DNA of 64,000 nucleotides. It comes from Pseudoneurospora amorphoporcata. Its lineage: Eukaryota > Ascomycota > Sordariomycetes > Sordariales > Sordariaceae. A program made the position numbers and the translations under genes. Location of the stretch: contig MU859143.1 of NCBI GenBank assembly GCA_033297205.1, positions 1 through 64,000 on the forward strand, given 5' to 3'. Below, piece by piece: positions 43,796 through 55,601 of this stretch. Position 1 is the stretch's first letter. Each line of letters starts with the position of its first letter. A model generated the notes under the pieces. That model was given only the letters and a program-made list of their open reading frames with translations. It did no database searches and was not told the DNA's origin.

Positions 43796-45233
43796 CTTGG
43801 TGATGTGTGGTTAAGTTCGGGACTCAACGTGTCTGTAACTGTTCGCGTAAAGGCAAAGGCGGTGGAGGTATACCTCAGGGGTTCGGCGCAATCGGGCGGC
43901 CGGATAGATTAGGGCGAATTAGACGATGGGATCTCGAGCTTGAGATTATAGACCCCAATGCGTGCGAGATGGGGAGAAAAAGAAGTAATACAAAAATCTA
44001 TGGTGCTGTTTTGAAAAGATGACCAAAGTCCAAATGGGAGGGGAAAAGAAAAGGTTGCTTCTTCCTGGGGCTGTCGCGACTCCACTCAAAGTTCTGAATT
44101 CTGCCGGGGCGGGGACGGACTGGAAGATCGGAAAGGGGGGATCTTGAGCCGAGAAGGTGAGCTGTCACTGGAGGAGGCTCACTTCAAGCTTGACACCGCC
44201 GTGCTGGAACGCGCTGGTTGGGTGTCGTGGGTGACGGGCTGGTTGGTTGGGTTGGCAGGAGAGACGGGAATTGGGGAAAAGGACGGAAGAAATCCTCAGC
44301 GCGCCGCCAGCGCCAGAGGGTGACGATGTGGCTCGAGCTCCCACAGCGCCGCTTGGCACAAGTCGATGCGAGCTTCTCATTGGTCAATGGTAAGGTAGCT
44401 TACCAAAGGGTGTCAGGGGCCTCGAGAGATGTGCCTTGCACTACCTAGAAATTCCGCTTGATTTGAAGCTGCTGTTCATAAACGAGGGGCAACTTCCCCC
44501 GAGTTTGTAGTTTCTCTTTGGGGTTGAAGCCATTGTGAGGATCCGCGCTCAAACATCCGTCGAGTAACGTGAATGTGTTTGTAGAGCTGCTAATATCTGG
44601 CTCATCATGATGTCGAAAGAACCTTGGATGGAGGAACAAGCGATCTGGTGAAAGTGAGGAACAAAAAAGTTGCAGGTTTGGCTTTCTGGTGTGCGTCTGG
44701 CATCTGCGGGGGATTTTATTCCGAGCTTCCAGATGAGTGGAGTCAGGGTCTATCCCCAGTTGCAGCAGTACAACGACGGGGGACCTGAAGTACACGTACC
44801 GTGGTACGATTCGGTATGATACCGTAGCGAGGCCATGGATCATAGCGTCACGTATAATCCATCAGATCCTGATCAACCGTCTTCAAGGGTTCAAGGGCAC
44901 ACGCCATCCAAGTGGATGATGGGAGTCTGGACATCGTCTTGGGGTGCAACCCGACCAGTGGCGTTCCCATTACGGTTCCCAAGCGGGTACCTTCCGCCTC
45001 TGTACACACTACCCTTTTCGGTTGACCTCCTTCCATGTAGCCAGCTCCAGACCGCGCTTTCAGATCCAGCTCCGGACATTGGGGGGGAATTTTATATCAT
45101 CCCCGTCCCTTCCTTTCGTCTCACCTTGCCTGGTTCTCTCTGTTCCTCTGTTTAGTCACGCCACGGCTCTTACACAATAGTTGTCTTTTTCGACAAGGCT
45201 TAGTTTCAAAGTCACAGCTCAACGGCTATCATC
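43796..45233. promoter_or_regulatory. Divergent region: squalene synthase / epimerase-reductase
   Basis: Non-coding 1.4 kb. Short frames show no family. No sterol-response or other known motif can be assigned with confidence. Confidence 0.45.
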
Positions 45234-46196
45234 ATGGCTACCGAGGCCACGAACGGCAACAAGCCAAACCGCTTTCTCATATGGGGTGGTGATGGATGGG
45301 TTGCGGGCCACCTAAAGGCGTTGCTGGAGAGGCAGGGGAAGGAGGTCTATACAACCACCATCCGTATGGAGAACCGGGAAGCTGTCCTGGCGGAGCTCGA
45401 CAGGGTAAATCCCACCCATGTGCTGAACGCAGCGGGTTGTACGGGACGGCCCAATGTGGACTGGTGTGAAGACAACAGGGAGGCCACCATGAGGTCCAAC
45501 GTCGTGGGAACCCTTAACTTGACGGACTGCTGCTTTACAAGGGGCATCCACATCACCGTATTTGCCACGGGCTGCATCTACCAGTACGACGATGCTCATC
45601 CATGGGATGGTCCTGGCTTTCTGGAGACGGACCCGGCCAACTTTGCGGGCAGTTTCTATTCCATGACCAAGGCCCATGTCGAAGAGGTAAGTCTTGACGC
45701 CTTTGGACTATGGCCGGTATCATGAGGCTGACAAGTGGATCAGGTAATGAAGCATTACAACAACTGCCTTATCTTACGTTTGCGAATGCCTGTATCAGAT
45801 GACCTGCACCCGCGAAACTTTGTCACCAAGATTACCCAGTACGAGAGGGTGGTGGACATACCCAACAGCAATACCATCCTGACGGACCTTTTGCCGGCGT
45901 CCATCTTGCTTGCCGAGCACGGGGAGGTGGGCATCTACAACTTTACGAACCCTGGGGCCATCTCGCATAATGAGGTCTTGACGCTCTTTCGAGATATCGT
46001 GCGGCCGACTTTTACGTGGAAGAACTTTAGCCTGGAGGAGCAAGCCAAAGTGATCAAGGCCGGGCGCAGCAACTGCAAGCTCGATACAACCAAGTTGACA
46101 AGCAAGCTTTCTAAGGAGTACAGTTATGAGATACCCGAAGTGCATGAGGCGTACAGGATGTGCTTTGAGCGGATGAAGGCGGCGGGGATTTGGTAA
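45234..46196 (+). CDS. UDP-4-keto-6-deoxyglucose 3,5-epimerase/4-reductase-like (RmlD family)
   Basis: The likely final step of UDP-L-rhamnose synthesis. The model is exon 1 45234-45686, a 57-nt intron (GTAAGT...CAG) and exon 2 45744-46196, for 301 residues. The Rossmann nucleotide loop is WGGDGWVAGHL (17-27). The SDR catalytic pair Tyr142-x3-Lys146 (FYSMTKAHVEE) is intact. ATGCIYQYDDAHP and NFAGSFYS closely follow the plant NRS/ER and fungal epimerase/reductase pattern rather than bacterial RmlD. The enzyme is cytosolic and NAD(P)H-dependent. The partner 4,6-dehydratase is not in this window. It could instead be a methionine-adenosyltransferase beta-like protein, but the GCIYQYD block favours the sugar enzyme. 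Confidence 0.87.
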
Positions 46197-47610
46197 CTCC
46201 CGCCGAGGAGGATCTTGAGGATATGGTCTCGGCGTTGATTTGGATCGGTTGAAGGGCATGTTTGGGGGTTTCTTTTACTTCTATTTTCTTCAGGGCGTTG
46301 CTTTGCATGGAGTTTTATGGAACAGGTGGGTATCCGAAGGGCCAGACCATTTATGGTTATTAGCGACGAAATAAAAACGCCTTGTCAAATTCTTGGTTTG
46401 CTACCTCTAGGCTCGCTAGGGTTTAGGATGCGCCGCCAAGAATATGATTTGGAATGTCTTGGGGTGTAGGCTGGACACGTATCGCATGGAAGTTGGCCAA
46501 CTATGCGTGTGGTATCTCATGGGTTTAAGAGTTTTCCAGCCTCAGCGGTGTTGGCAAAGTATCGCGGTAACGGCGGCCGGAAGATCGGCTCCGTGACGGT
46601 GTCTACCGTAAGTTCCACCCGCGGACACCGGTCACCGGCCACGGCTCACCGAGAACCGGCTTTTTACCTCATCGTCGGCTGACACTGAAACGGCCCAGAA
46701 CAGCGGAAAGGCCGGTGAAAAATGCAGGCCGACGTCAGGGGATCGCAGGCCCCGTCGATTGAACCCCGCCAGCCCACTTTTAAGGTACGTGCCCGCGGCT
46801 CTTGGCATTTTCACACACTGACGGACAGCGGGAAGGCTCCTTCTGGGTGGTTACCTTGTGAATTTTTGCATTCGGCTTCTGTCGTAGTGTCGCTCGACTT
46901 TAAAAAAGAGTTTTGCAGATGCCATCTTGTCCCGTCGTGTCGTACCTACATAGCTATCCTTTACTCGCTTATTTAATCCGGTTGGGGTCCGGACGTCGAA
47001 AACCTTGTTCAACTTTTCCACTTGTAACACTTTAAACGGAACCAAGTCAGCAAGCAGATAACCGCATTGGCACCTTTGAAGTCCAGTGGCATTGCATTCA
47101 GTTGATAGCGCCGACACCTCAGTGCACCACCCCAGACTCGCAGTTTAGTTCCCAGCGTCGCAACCTGACAACCCGACCGACATCAACGTAATTTTGACTG
47201 GGCTGTGTCAGGTTCCATCTACAATCTCCCACCTTCTATTGAGCCATTGGCACATTTCAACTCCTGCTTGTCGTCCTCACCTCAGCCAGAAAGTCAATCA
47301 ACTTTGCTTTGCTGTTGTCCTCAGCCCTCGTTCACGATAATATTTTTTCAACACGGCGAAGAGTCATCCAGTTTTTTTTAAAAAAAATTTCTTTCCTTTC
47401 CATACTCCGACGTCCTCGGTTTCAACCCCCTTTGCCTCAGTGGTCAAAACGTCCCTGATCGGCATCTGCGGACTCCTCCAAAATCGCGATCTAGTATCGA
47501 GACCGCGCAAACGCACCCCGTTGCTTTCGTCCAACAACGCAACCCGGTGATAACAATTTGTAACCAATCCACAAGTTCTACGATCTTCTGCGACTCCGCC
47601 TGCCGCCGCC
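46197..47610. promoter_or_regulatory. Upstream region of the DnaJ gene
   Basis: 1.4 kb without a recognisable gene; the last 400 bases are C/T-rich and probably the 5' leader and promoter of the cochaperone gene. A direct A/T tract lies at 47377-47390. Confidence 0.45.
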
Positions 47611-49308
47611 ATGGTGGTCGATACCGCTTACTATGACGTCTTGAACGTCAAGCCCACTGCGACTGAGCTCGAGATCAAGAAGGCCTATCGCAAGCTCGCC
47701 ATTGTTCACCATCCCGGTAGGTCACGGCACCGCTCCTTCTGCGAGTTGGTTTTGTCAAATAACACCAGACTGACATCGTTTTCTCACCTTCAACAGACAA
47801 GAACCCCGACGACCCGACCGCCCACGAAAGATTCCAGCAGATCGGTGAAGCCTACCAAGTATTGTCCGATCCCGACCTGCGCGCAGCCTACGACAAGTAT
47901 GGCAAGGAGTCTGCCCGGCCCACCGAAGGCTTCGTCGATCCAGCCGAGTTCTTCACAAGTATTTTCGGTGGTGAGGCCTTCGTAGACTGGATTGGCGAGA
48001 TCAGTTTGATGAAGGACCTGACTGCCACCATGGAAATCAGCATGGCCGAAATGGAGGCAGAGGAGGCAGCCGCCGCCGCCGCCGCCGTCGAAGGGGGCGA
48101 GTTCCCCGGGACCGACGAGGCCGTCAAGGAGAGCCTCAGGACCGCTGCTGGCGCCACTCCCGCAGATGCCTCTACCTCTGCTCCTCCCAAGGTTGTGGTC
48201 GAGGATGAGGCGTCTGCTGCTCCTGCCGCCCCGCCCAAGGTCCCATCCCCATCGCCCTCGCCAGCGCCTCCTTCAGGCTCGTCCACTCCTCGCAGCGGGA
48301 GTCGCATGCAGATTCCTATTCGCCCTGCCTTGATGGACAAGCCTGCGGACGAGATTCTATCCGGGACTGAGGAGTCCAATACCGAGGTCAACAAGAAGGG
48401 CAAGGATAAGAAGAAGGGCGGTCTTTCCAAGGAACAGCGCGACCAACTTGCCGCTTACGAGAAGGAGCGCGCACGAATTCGTGAAGAGCGTGTCAACACC
48501 CTCGCTCAGAAGCTGCTCGACCGTATCTCTATTTGGACCGAAACCGACAGGGGCAAGGATGTCACAACCGCTTTCCAGGAAAAGATGCGCCTGGAGGTGG
48601 AGGAGCTCAAGATGGAATCTTTTGGTCTCGACATCCTTCACGCCATCGGTCAAACCTACGTTAGCAAGGCCACCGCTTTGCTACGCAGCCAAAAGTTCTT
48701 TGGAATGGGAGGATTCCTTAGCCGCATGAAGGACAAGGGCACTATGGTCAAGGACACGTGGAACACCATCAGCAGCGCTATTGACGCCCAGCAAAGCATG
48801 GAGGAGATGGCCCGTATGGAACAGCTAGGTGGTGAGGACTGGACCGAGGAGAAGAAGATGGAGTATGAAAGGAGAGTCACCGGCAAGATTCTGACGGCGG
48901 CCTGGAGGGGAAGCAAGTTTGAAATCCAGAGTGTGCTCAGGGATGTTTGTGATGCGGTGTTGCAGGACAAGAAGATCCCCTTGGCGAAGAGGCTGGAAAG
49001 AGCCGAGGCGTTGGCGATTATTGGTGAAATTTGTTCAAAGGTATGCCTCACCCATGTCCTCGTCATATTTAACAAGACAGCTTGCTAACGAAGACGGACA
49101 GGCCAAGCGCTCCCCCGAAGAGGAGGGTGACTACATGGCTTTCGAGCAGCTCGTCGCTGAGGCCAACCTCAAGAAGGAAAAGGAGTCCAAGAAGAAGGAC
49201 AAGGAGAAGAAGAAGCATCGCCACAGCAGCGATAAGGAATCTACTCACTCTGCCCAGGCTGCGGCCACGGCTGCCGATGCGCCCAACGTACCTAAGGCCT
49301 CGTCATAG
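47611..49308 (+). CDS. DnaJ cochaperone with DnaJ-X domain (Caj1/Djp1-like)
   Basis: Stimulates Hsp70 ATPase; yeast relatives Djp1 and Caj1 act in peroxisomal import and membrane-protein handling. Three exons: 47611-47716, 47797-49040 and 49102-49308, with introns of 80 and 61 nt, for 518 residues. The first intron splits the Asp codon of the invariant HPD motif (HHPDKNPDD). The J-domain covers residues 1-70 (YYDVLNVKPTATELEIKKAYRKLA). A Ser/Pro/Ala-rich linker (about 125-225) follows, then the DnaJ-X domain (about 235-440: LDRISIWTETDRGKDVTTAFQEK, GLDILHAIGQTYVSKA, FLSRMKDKG). It ends in a Lys-rich tail. It lacks the zinc-finger and C-terminal domains of type I/II DnaJ. Confidence 0.92.
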
Positions 49309-50204
49309 AACGGCGACTTCTGGGGTAGTGGCTTTGCGGTTCGTGGTGGCTGCGCTTCCGTTGATATATGAGCTTCCAGTTTGAGGCTGATCCGACAGAG
49401 ATGCCAGGCGTGAGAGACACTTGTATCTCCGTCCTCAGGTGAAACATATAGACGGTCCGCTTCCGAGGCTTTTATTGGCCAAGTGGCCGAGATTGGACGA
49501 AGAAAGCGGATCGGCCTTACAAAGAGCCTTGGACAGAGAGAGGAGTATATGTCTGGAAGAGATCTTCAAGAGACGATATGGGTGAGGTGTGGTGCCAGCA
49601 TCGACTAAAGGCGTTAGCTGGGCATCTGCGGTGGGGATTGAGACATGCGTGTGAAGAGGTAGGACTAATACCCAGGATGTGTGTGTGTAGGTAGGAAAGG
49701 AAAAATGAAAACATGACAGGCAAACCTAAAGAAACTCGGCTCTGTTCATCATTACCACCACAAACCTTTTTTGATCCATGCTCTCCCATCATCCATCCCC
49801 ACGCAGTGGTACGAAAATAACCATATGGGAGTATCAATCATCTCTCAAATATCACTAAATGACTAGGTTCTCAAAAGAAAAAAAAAAAGAAAAAAAAAAA
49901 AAAAAGATCCGAATGTTTCCGCCACGCATGACATGCGAAGATGGGATCAAAAGTCGGGTTTTCTTTTCTTTCTATCTCTCTTTTGAAAAGATTGGTCATG
50001 AAACTATCTACCTGCCTCTAGGGGTATCATTTCTATAAAGTGGCCGCGTCTACGGGTATACACAATCCGTCCCCGGCAGCCATATCTATAACGCACAAGT
50101 ACACAAGTACACACAGCTTCTCATCTTCTGTCTCTGCTTCCCCTGACACAAAGCAGGCATATGAACATGCCAACACCCTAGGCGCTCCATCACACCTTTC
50201 ATTC
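49309..50204. other. Convergent 3' flanks with A-rich tract
   Basis: An A-rich tract (about 49878-49906) and nothing recognisable as a gene in 900 bp between the DnaJ and cytochrome b5-domain genes. Confidence 0.5.
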
Positions 50205-51335
50205 CTAGTCCATGTCCTCCATACTCCCCTCTCCTCCTGCGGCCCCGTTCTTGGCCGCAGCAAGCGCAGCCTCCCCATCCTCCTCACTGACATAAATCCC
50301 GACCAGACAAGCAGCCAACATGCCCTCGTAATTCACCCACGGATGAATTTCGCCAAACAACTTGGTCCCGTCCCTGCCGGCGCCCTTGAGCAGCTCTGGC
50401 TCGCCGCCCGGATGAAACGGGATATAAGGGGTAATATTGTACACCCTGCCGCCCAGGACCATCCACGCGTCTTTACCCTTGCGGCCCGTCATGTTCTTGA
50501 GCATGCTCGGCGTCACGCGCAGGTAGGGGGTCTCCTTGGGCAAGCCGCGCAGGTCCGCGGTTGGGTGGCCTGATAGCCGGGCCCAGTCGAGAGGGGAGTG
50601 GCCGGGTGTGAGGACGACGGCGCGTGAGAGTTTGGCGGGCTTGGTGGTGTGGGTGGGTGGGGGGAAGAGACCGCCTGAGCCTCGGCCTCCGGGGCCCCGG
50701 TTTGGAAGGGGACCGCTGTCGCCACCGGATGACCGGTTCGGGAGGGGACCGCCGCCCGGTAGGGGGAGTGTGGAGGTTCCGGGTTGGCGAGTGAGGTTGG
50801 CGGGGAGGCCACCACGTGCGGGCGCGGGAAGGGGGGGAGGAGGCATCATCATGCTAGGGGTTGAGCTCGAGGTCGAGGTTGATGATGATGATGATGTCAC
50901 GGCCGGTTCCTCAACCTTGGGTTGTGGGGGTAGTTGGGGAACAGAGAGAGTGAACGCCGGGACCGATTCGCGGGGGTTGGCCGCCGAGGCTTTGGGAGTC
51001 GTCTGCTCCTCGCGAGGAGAGTCGGGATTATCCGTGATGCCATTTTCCTGGATCACCACTGGTGGTGGTGGTGGTGGTGGTGGTGGTGGTGGGAGAGATA
51101 CTACTTTCTTCTCGGGAATCGCTATCCTCTTCTCCTCCTCCTTCTCGCCGACTTTGTCAACACGTTCTGGCTTCGGTTCCTCTATGCGCGGTATAGGGCG
51201 CTGCGGTGGACGGGGAAGCTGGTTCTGCGATGCTTGTCGGTAGAGACTCGTCCAGAACTGTTGAAGCCATTCTGGCCGGCGTAAGACGAGGAGGACGACG
51301 GAGGCGACAATCAAGGAAACGCCTAGCAGGGCCAT
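50205..51335 (-). CDS. Membrane-anchored cytochrome b5-domain protein (Irc21-like)
   Basis: A single exon encodes 376 residues. An N-terminal hydrophobic anchor (3-18) precedes a long Pro/Ser-rich linker (about 35-235) with a run of Pro encoded by GGT/ACC-type repeats. A cytochrome b5 heme-binding domain fills about residues 268-350: TPSMLKNMTGRKGKDAWMVLGGRVYNIT, with heme ligands His308 (HPGGEPE) and His331 (IHPWVNYE). The domain order matches yeast Irc21 and related proteins with a C-terminal b5 fold, not the classic tail-anchored cytochrome b5. Redox partner unknown; Irc21-type proteins have been linked to sterol/lipid oxygenases and DNA-damage phenotypes. Confidence 0.85.
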   Translation of the reverse strand: MALLGVSLIVASVVLLVLRRPEWLQQFWTSLYRQASQNQLPRPPQRPIPRIEEPKPERVDKVGEKEEEKRIAIPEKKVVSLPPPPPPPPPPPVVIQENGITDNPDSPREEQTTPKASAANPRESVPAFTLSVPQLPPQPKVEEPAVTSSSSSTSTSSSTPSMMMPPPPLPAPARGGLPANLTRQPGTSTLPLPGGGPLPNRSSGGDSGPLPNRGPGGRGSGGLFPPPTHTTKPAKLSRAVVLTPGHSPLDWARLSGHPTADLRGLPKETPYLRVTPSMLKNMTGRKGKDAWMVLGGRVYNITPYIPFHPGGEPELLKGAGRDGTKLFGEIHPWVNYEGMLAACLVGIYVSEEDGEAALAAAKNGAAGGEGSMEDMD

Positions 51336-52410
51336 GGTGGCGGGGTGGTTGGGCGGCTGTCGCGGGGGTATTGCTGGTAGAGGCGGGGAAGAGTGGTGGT
51401 ATGTTATGGCGGCATTGATGGCTGTATCGACTGATGTTGGGGAGTGAGGTGGGTGTTGCCGCGTTCCTCTATCTGCCGTGTCGTGGGGACAAGCGCGACT
51501 GGCGCGATAGGCAAGATATCGCGGGGTTGGAGAGGTGATCGACGGCAGCGTCTGCTTTAGTGTAGGTGACGAAGTGCAGATGGGATGTCAGCCGACAGGA
51601 TAAAAGAGAGCCTGAAGTCTGGTTCTTGGGTTCCCGGAAGTATCTTGTGATTTGGTTGCGCAGAGCCAAGCAAGGTTGAGTTGGTTGCTCTCAGCTGGGA
51701 ATTGGGATGGGGTTTCGTCCAAGTTGGGATGGAATGATGGTGAACGCCCTCTCTCTCTCCTCTGTGCATTGGAAATCTCCAAAGAAACCCAAGAAAGACC
51801 AGAACCCCACTTTGGAGTGTCGCTGACAAGCGCCCTGTTACAGCAACGGGCGGGACAAGGGTGCCCGGCCCGGCGCCCCAAGTCGTCGGGTGACATGTGG
51901 GGCCGACCCAAAACCCCCGAGGCGCGGCGGGTCACTGTTATGCAAATGCGACCAATGCCGTAAACCCAATGCAACTTTGCTAATTTCCGATCCCTAACGA
52001 TCCCTAACAATCCCTATACGCTTCCCCTATACAACCGCGGTAGACGAAATGAAAGAGCCCTTTGCCGTATCTCGGTTTCCAAGTATTTATCTTGTGGTAT
52101 TTATGGAACGGACAGTCCGGGCTGCAGGGACTTGTGAAACCTGGAGGAGGACGTCCAAGAAAGTAAGAAACTGAGGGGATGCAGGACTCAGCTTCAATGC
52201 ACTTGTTTGGATGAGGTGATGTAGTTTAAGTGACCACGGGACGGAAGAATAACTCGATCAGATCGCATGGTCAATGGCTCTTCAGCAGAGATACCTAAGG
52301 TACTCAAGGTTGGGTACACCAACTGCTTGAAGAGTATAAGAGTCTGGGTTGATGTTGTGCTCCTGCAATAATACCTTACACATTACTCTAGTACTGGAGT
52401 ACACCCTTAC

Positions 52411-52443
<33 letters not shown>

Positions 52444-52802
52444 AGGTTACTTGGGTGTCAGTCTGGGATAAGAAACTCCTGAATGTCTCTTATCCCTTTT
52501 TTTTCGTTTCCCCCCCGAGGACGGATCTCTCATCCCAACCTGGCACACTGCCCTAAAGTGTTCCTTCCATCCCATCCCTTCCACCCTGTCCCGTGATTTC
52601 AGCCAATTCAACCTGTGTCACGGTACACCTGTGTGTGTCTTGTATTGTGTTCTGTCTTGTTTGGCAATGTCGCCCAGTCAGAATCGGGGGGTTCAACCAG
52701 TACGTCGGAGGACCTTCCCGTCTGTTAGTGTTCACAGCATCAGCACTCCCTGTCGCCTACCGGACCCTGCGTCTGCACCTGTACCACAATTAAGCAGCTG
52801 CA
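51336..52802. promoter_or_regulatory. Divergent region: b5-domain protein / Ser-rich protein
   Basis: 1.47 kb, no coding sequence seen. It contains ten perfect TAG units at 52411-52440 and repeated CCCTAACAATCCC-like motifs near 51990-52015. Confidence 0.5.
52411..52440. repeat. Microsatellite (TAG)10
   Basis: Ten uninterrupted TAG units, about 360 bp upstream of the Ser-rich protein. Likely length-polymorphic. Confidence 0.95.
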
Positions 52803-55601
52803 ATGCCCCTTAGACCCCAATCCATTGCGCATTTCCCCCCTCGTGGGCCCAACAACATGGGGACCTCCCGCTCGACCTCACCACTCCCGCCGAGACCCGT
52901 CTCCCTCGCTGTTCCCGTCTCGGGCAAGCCCACGATAAACAACAACAGCAACAACAACAACCACCAAAGGTCGCCTTCTCCCTCTCCCTCCTCCAGGTCC
53001 AAACCACCAGTGTCGTCACCGTCGCTACAAACTCTCGATTCCGACCAAGATTCCTTACAAGGCGCCAGAAGAGCAAGGAAAGCACCGCCTGCGGCAATTG
53101 TGACCACCACCATTACCCCTTCCGGCGCGCGAACAGCACACATCTCGACCTCTTCCCGACCAGGAAGCGGAAGCCACCGATCAAGCACTGTTATTAGCAG
53201 TGGCAGCAAAGCCAGCAGCAGCAGCAACAGCAGCAACAGCAGCAGCAGCAGCAGCAGCAGCACCGTCGGAAAGAGCTCCTCCGCACCACCAGTAGTCGTT
53301 TTCGCATTTGCAGCTGCAGCCTCTCCTGCCGCTGCATCCCCTGCCGGCGCACAAGCGACCCCGACTTCCACCCCGTCCCGGAACCCCCCCATCACCAAAG
53401 GCCGCGCAAGTCAACATGGTGCGGCAGCGCACTCGACCCTAAAATCAGGAATGGACAGATTGACGAACACGCAGTCGCCGACCGTCGCCAGAATGCCCTA
53501 CGATCGGGCATCAACCACAACCACCCGACAGCCGCAGTCGGCCTCCGTCGCAAGAGGCCTCAACAAGACACCCCTTACTCCAAAGGTCACCACCACAGCC
53601 CGAGTCTCGACCTCCTCGACAAGGCGAAGACCCGAGTCGGTAATAAGCACGAGGGAAAGAGAACATGTCGTGTCCCCCGTACCGCCATATTTAACCGGCA
53701 ACGTTACCCCGAGAACCGCGTCTAGACCAAGCCGCGTCAATAGCACGACTACGACCCCTCTTGGTACTCCCAGTCTCGACCGGAACGACCAGTGGGATAC
53801 GCGCTCGAGCTTGTCTATAACCTCACAGACAGCTGACGACCCCCGACGACCCATCGTTACCTTCAGCCCAGCTTCCGACGTAGGGGGGCCCAAGCAGGAC
53901 CCGGACTCAAAATTCTTCTATGCGTCCGAGGCTACACCGAGATCACCAGCCCAAGGGAGACCCCCTGTGCTCCAGCAGGCCAAGTCCTCCTCTTTCTTCC
54001 ACGCAAATGGAGGCACAATACCCCCAAAGGAGAGCCCGGGTCCGACCTCCCCTTCTCCCTCCCTAGGCGCACCGTTTCAGCAACAGGACAAACTCTTGAG
54101 CAAGTTTGTTTACGCGAATGGCGCATCCGATCCGGAGCCTCCGGTGAAGACCCGGTCCAGGCCTTCGTCGGTAATTTCAACAGCGTCCAGAGCACCGTCC
54201 AACAGGCCTCCGAGTGTTCTCTCTCCGACACACTATCCCAACAAACCTACATCACCCATCAAGCTAACGCCTCAAACATCTGGAAGGAGTGGGAGTATAT
54301 CGACTATGAACTCGCCTCGATCCCCCGTCACGGCTAGCGCTTCTCTTAATCGAGAGACCGTGAAACGCAAGTCCCTGAGTGACCAACCCGGAACGGCGCC
54401 CATTAATGGGCAATCAACAAAACGAAAATCTCTCAACGAACTTCCCTCTCGACCTGTCAGTGGATCAATGCCCAGTCGCCCCAGCAGCCTAGTCATGGCC
54501 GAACCACCAGCAGTAGCCAAGGTCATGACGCCATATAGCTCTCGGCCTCCTTCGGAAGCACCATCGCCTTCTGTTCTGTCCGTACCCGCTCCGTTCAGTT
54601 CCTTGTCTGAAAATATGGCCTCTGGTGGATTCGCCTCACTTCTCGCTGCTGCCGAAGACTTTGTCGCCGAGGAAAGCGAGGATGATGGAGTAAACGGGGA
54701 GGAGAGTGGAGGAGATGGAGAACCCAGGCGAGGCTCGGTAAGCAGCCCATCAAAATCATCTCCGCAGGACAAGGAGATATCAGACCTTGTTGCAACCGCG
54801 CGACGGGAGCGGAAGGTGCAGGATCTGCAGATTAGGAACGCAAGTCTCGAGGCGATTAACCGCACTCTGGAAAGGCAACTGCGGAAACAGACGGCTGAGC
54901 TTCGGGCCTACAAGCGCTTGTCCCGTTCGGGGCGGTTAAGTGTCGGGCCCGCCCTAGTCGCCTCTCCAGCTGACGCCGGGCTTTTGGCCGGGGTCGATCT
55001 GGACGCTCTCAGCGAAGAGGGCAGCGAGCTAGGGGCGGAAGACGGGGAACGGGATTCACCGGCGGAGGAGTCGGAAGACGAAGATGACGACCTTTCAGGG
55101 TCGGAGGATTCCGCTGACATGACGCCGGCCACGAAAGCGCTCCGCGATGCTGAACGACGCGAGAAGGACGAAGAGAGGTTGCGGGTGGATCTGTCCAAGC
55201 ATCAGCAGTTGCTGTCAGACAGCCAAAAGATCAACCAGAGTCTGAAACGGTGTTTGGGCTGGACAGAAGAGCTGATAAAGGAAGGGAAGCGTGCGCTGGC
55301 GTACCAGGTCAAGGCAAGCGACGTCGAGATTGGGGGGCGGGTCCTTGCCCCTGAAGAGGTAGAGGCTCGGGAGGCCCGGGAAAGGGAAGAAGCCGCCGGC
55401 GAGGGCGATACCGATACCATCAACGATACCGACTTCGAGGGCGACAATGAGAGTATTTTCACACCGGAACCTGGCGTTCTCATGCCGCGACTGGCGGCCA
55501 AGTTTATCAATGAACAGAACGGACAACAGCAGCAGTCCTGGGGGAAACAGACGCAAGATAGGGACAGCGGAATTGAGTTACAACCCACGGATGGCCGGTG
55601 A
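52803..55601 (+). CDS. Large Ser/Thr/Pro-rich coiled-coil protein, unknown function
   Basis: A single exon encodes 932 residues. The first 600 or so are low-complexity (Ser, Thr, Pro, Asn and Arg runs, including a Ser/Asn run at about 135-155) with repeated motifs such as FFYASEAT, FFHANGGT and FVYANGAS around 370-435, spaced about 30 residues apart. From about 650 it becomes acidic and helical: a coiled coil (ERKVQDLQIRNASLEAINRTLERQLRKQTAELR), a second helix (LLSDSQKINQSLKRCLGWTEELIKEGKRALAY) and an acidic tail. This layout suggests a scaffold or microtubule/cell-polarity protein, but I do not recognise the family. The repeated F-[FV]-[YH]-A-[NS] segments may be short binding motifs. Confidence 0.75.
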   Translation: MPLRPQSIAHFPPRGPNNMGTSRSTSPLPPRPVSLAVPVSGKPTINNNSNNNNHQRSPSPSPSSRSKPPVSSPSLQTLDSDQDSLQGARRARKAPPAAIVTTTITPSGARTAHISTSSRPGSGSHRSSTVISSGSKASSSSNSSNSSSSSSSSTVGKSSSAPPVVVFAFAAAASPAAASPAGAQATPTSTPSRNPPITKGRASQHGAAAHSTLKSGMDRLTNTQSPTVARMPYDRASTTTTRQPQSASVARGLNKTPLTPKVTTTARVSTSSTRRRPESVISTREREHVVSPVPPYLTGNVTPRTASRPSRVNSTTTTPLGTPSLDRNDQWDTRSSLSITSQTADDPRRPIVTFSPASDVGGPKQDPDSKFFYASEATPRSPAQGRPPVLQQAKSSSFFHANGGTIPPKESPGPTSPSPSLGAPFQQQDKLLSKFVYANGASDPEPPVKTRSRPSSVISTASRAPSNRPPSVLSPTHYPNKPTSPIKLTPQTSGRSGSISTMNSPRSPVTASASLNRETVKRKSLSDQPGTAPINGQSTKRKSLNELPSRPVSGSMPSRPSSLVMAEPPAVAKVMTPYSSRPPSEAPSPSVLSVPAPFSSLSENMASGGFASLLAAAEDFVAEESEDDGVNGEESGGDGEPRRGSVSSPSKSSPQDKEISDLVATARRERKVQDLQIRNASLEAINRTLERQLRKQTAELRAYKRLSRSGRLSVGPALVASPADAGLLAGVDLDALSEEGSELGAEDGERDSPAEESEDEDDDLSGSEDSADMTPATKALRDAERREKDEERLRVDLSKHQQLLSDSQKINQSLKRCLGWTEELIKEGKRALAYQVKASDVEIGGRVLAPEEVEAREAREREEAAGEGDTDTINDTDFEGDNESIFTPEPGVLMPRLAAKFINEQNGQQQQSWGKQTQDRDSGIELQPTDGR

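Noticed and set aside
52411..52440. Tandem repeat considered as a CRISPR-like or regulatory array
   Set aside because: Plain trinucleotide microsatellite with no spacers, in a eukaryotic genome.
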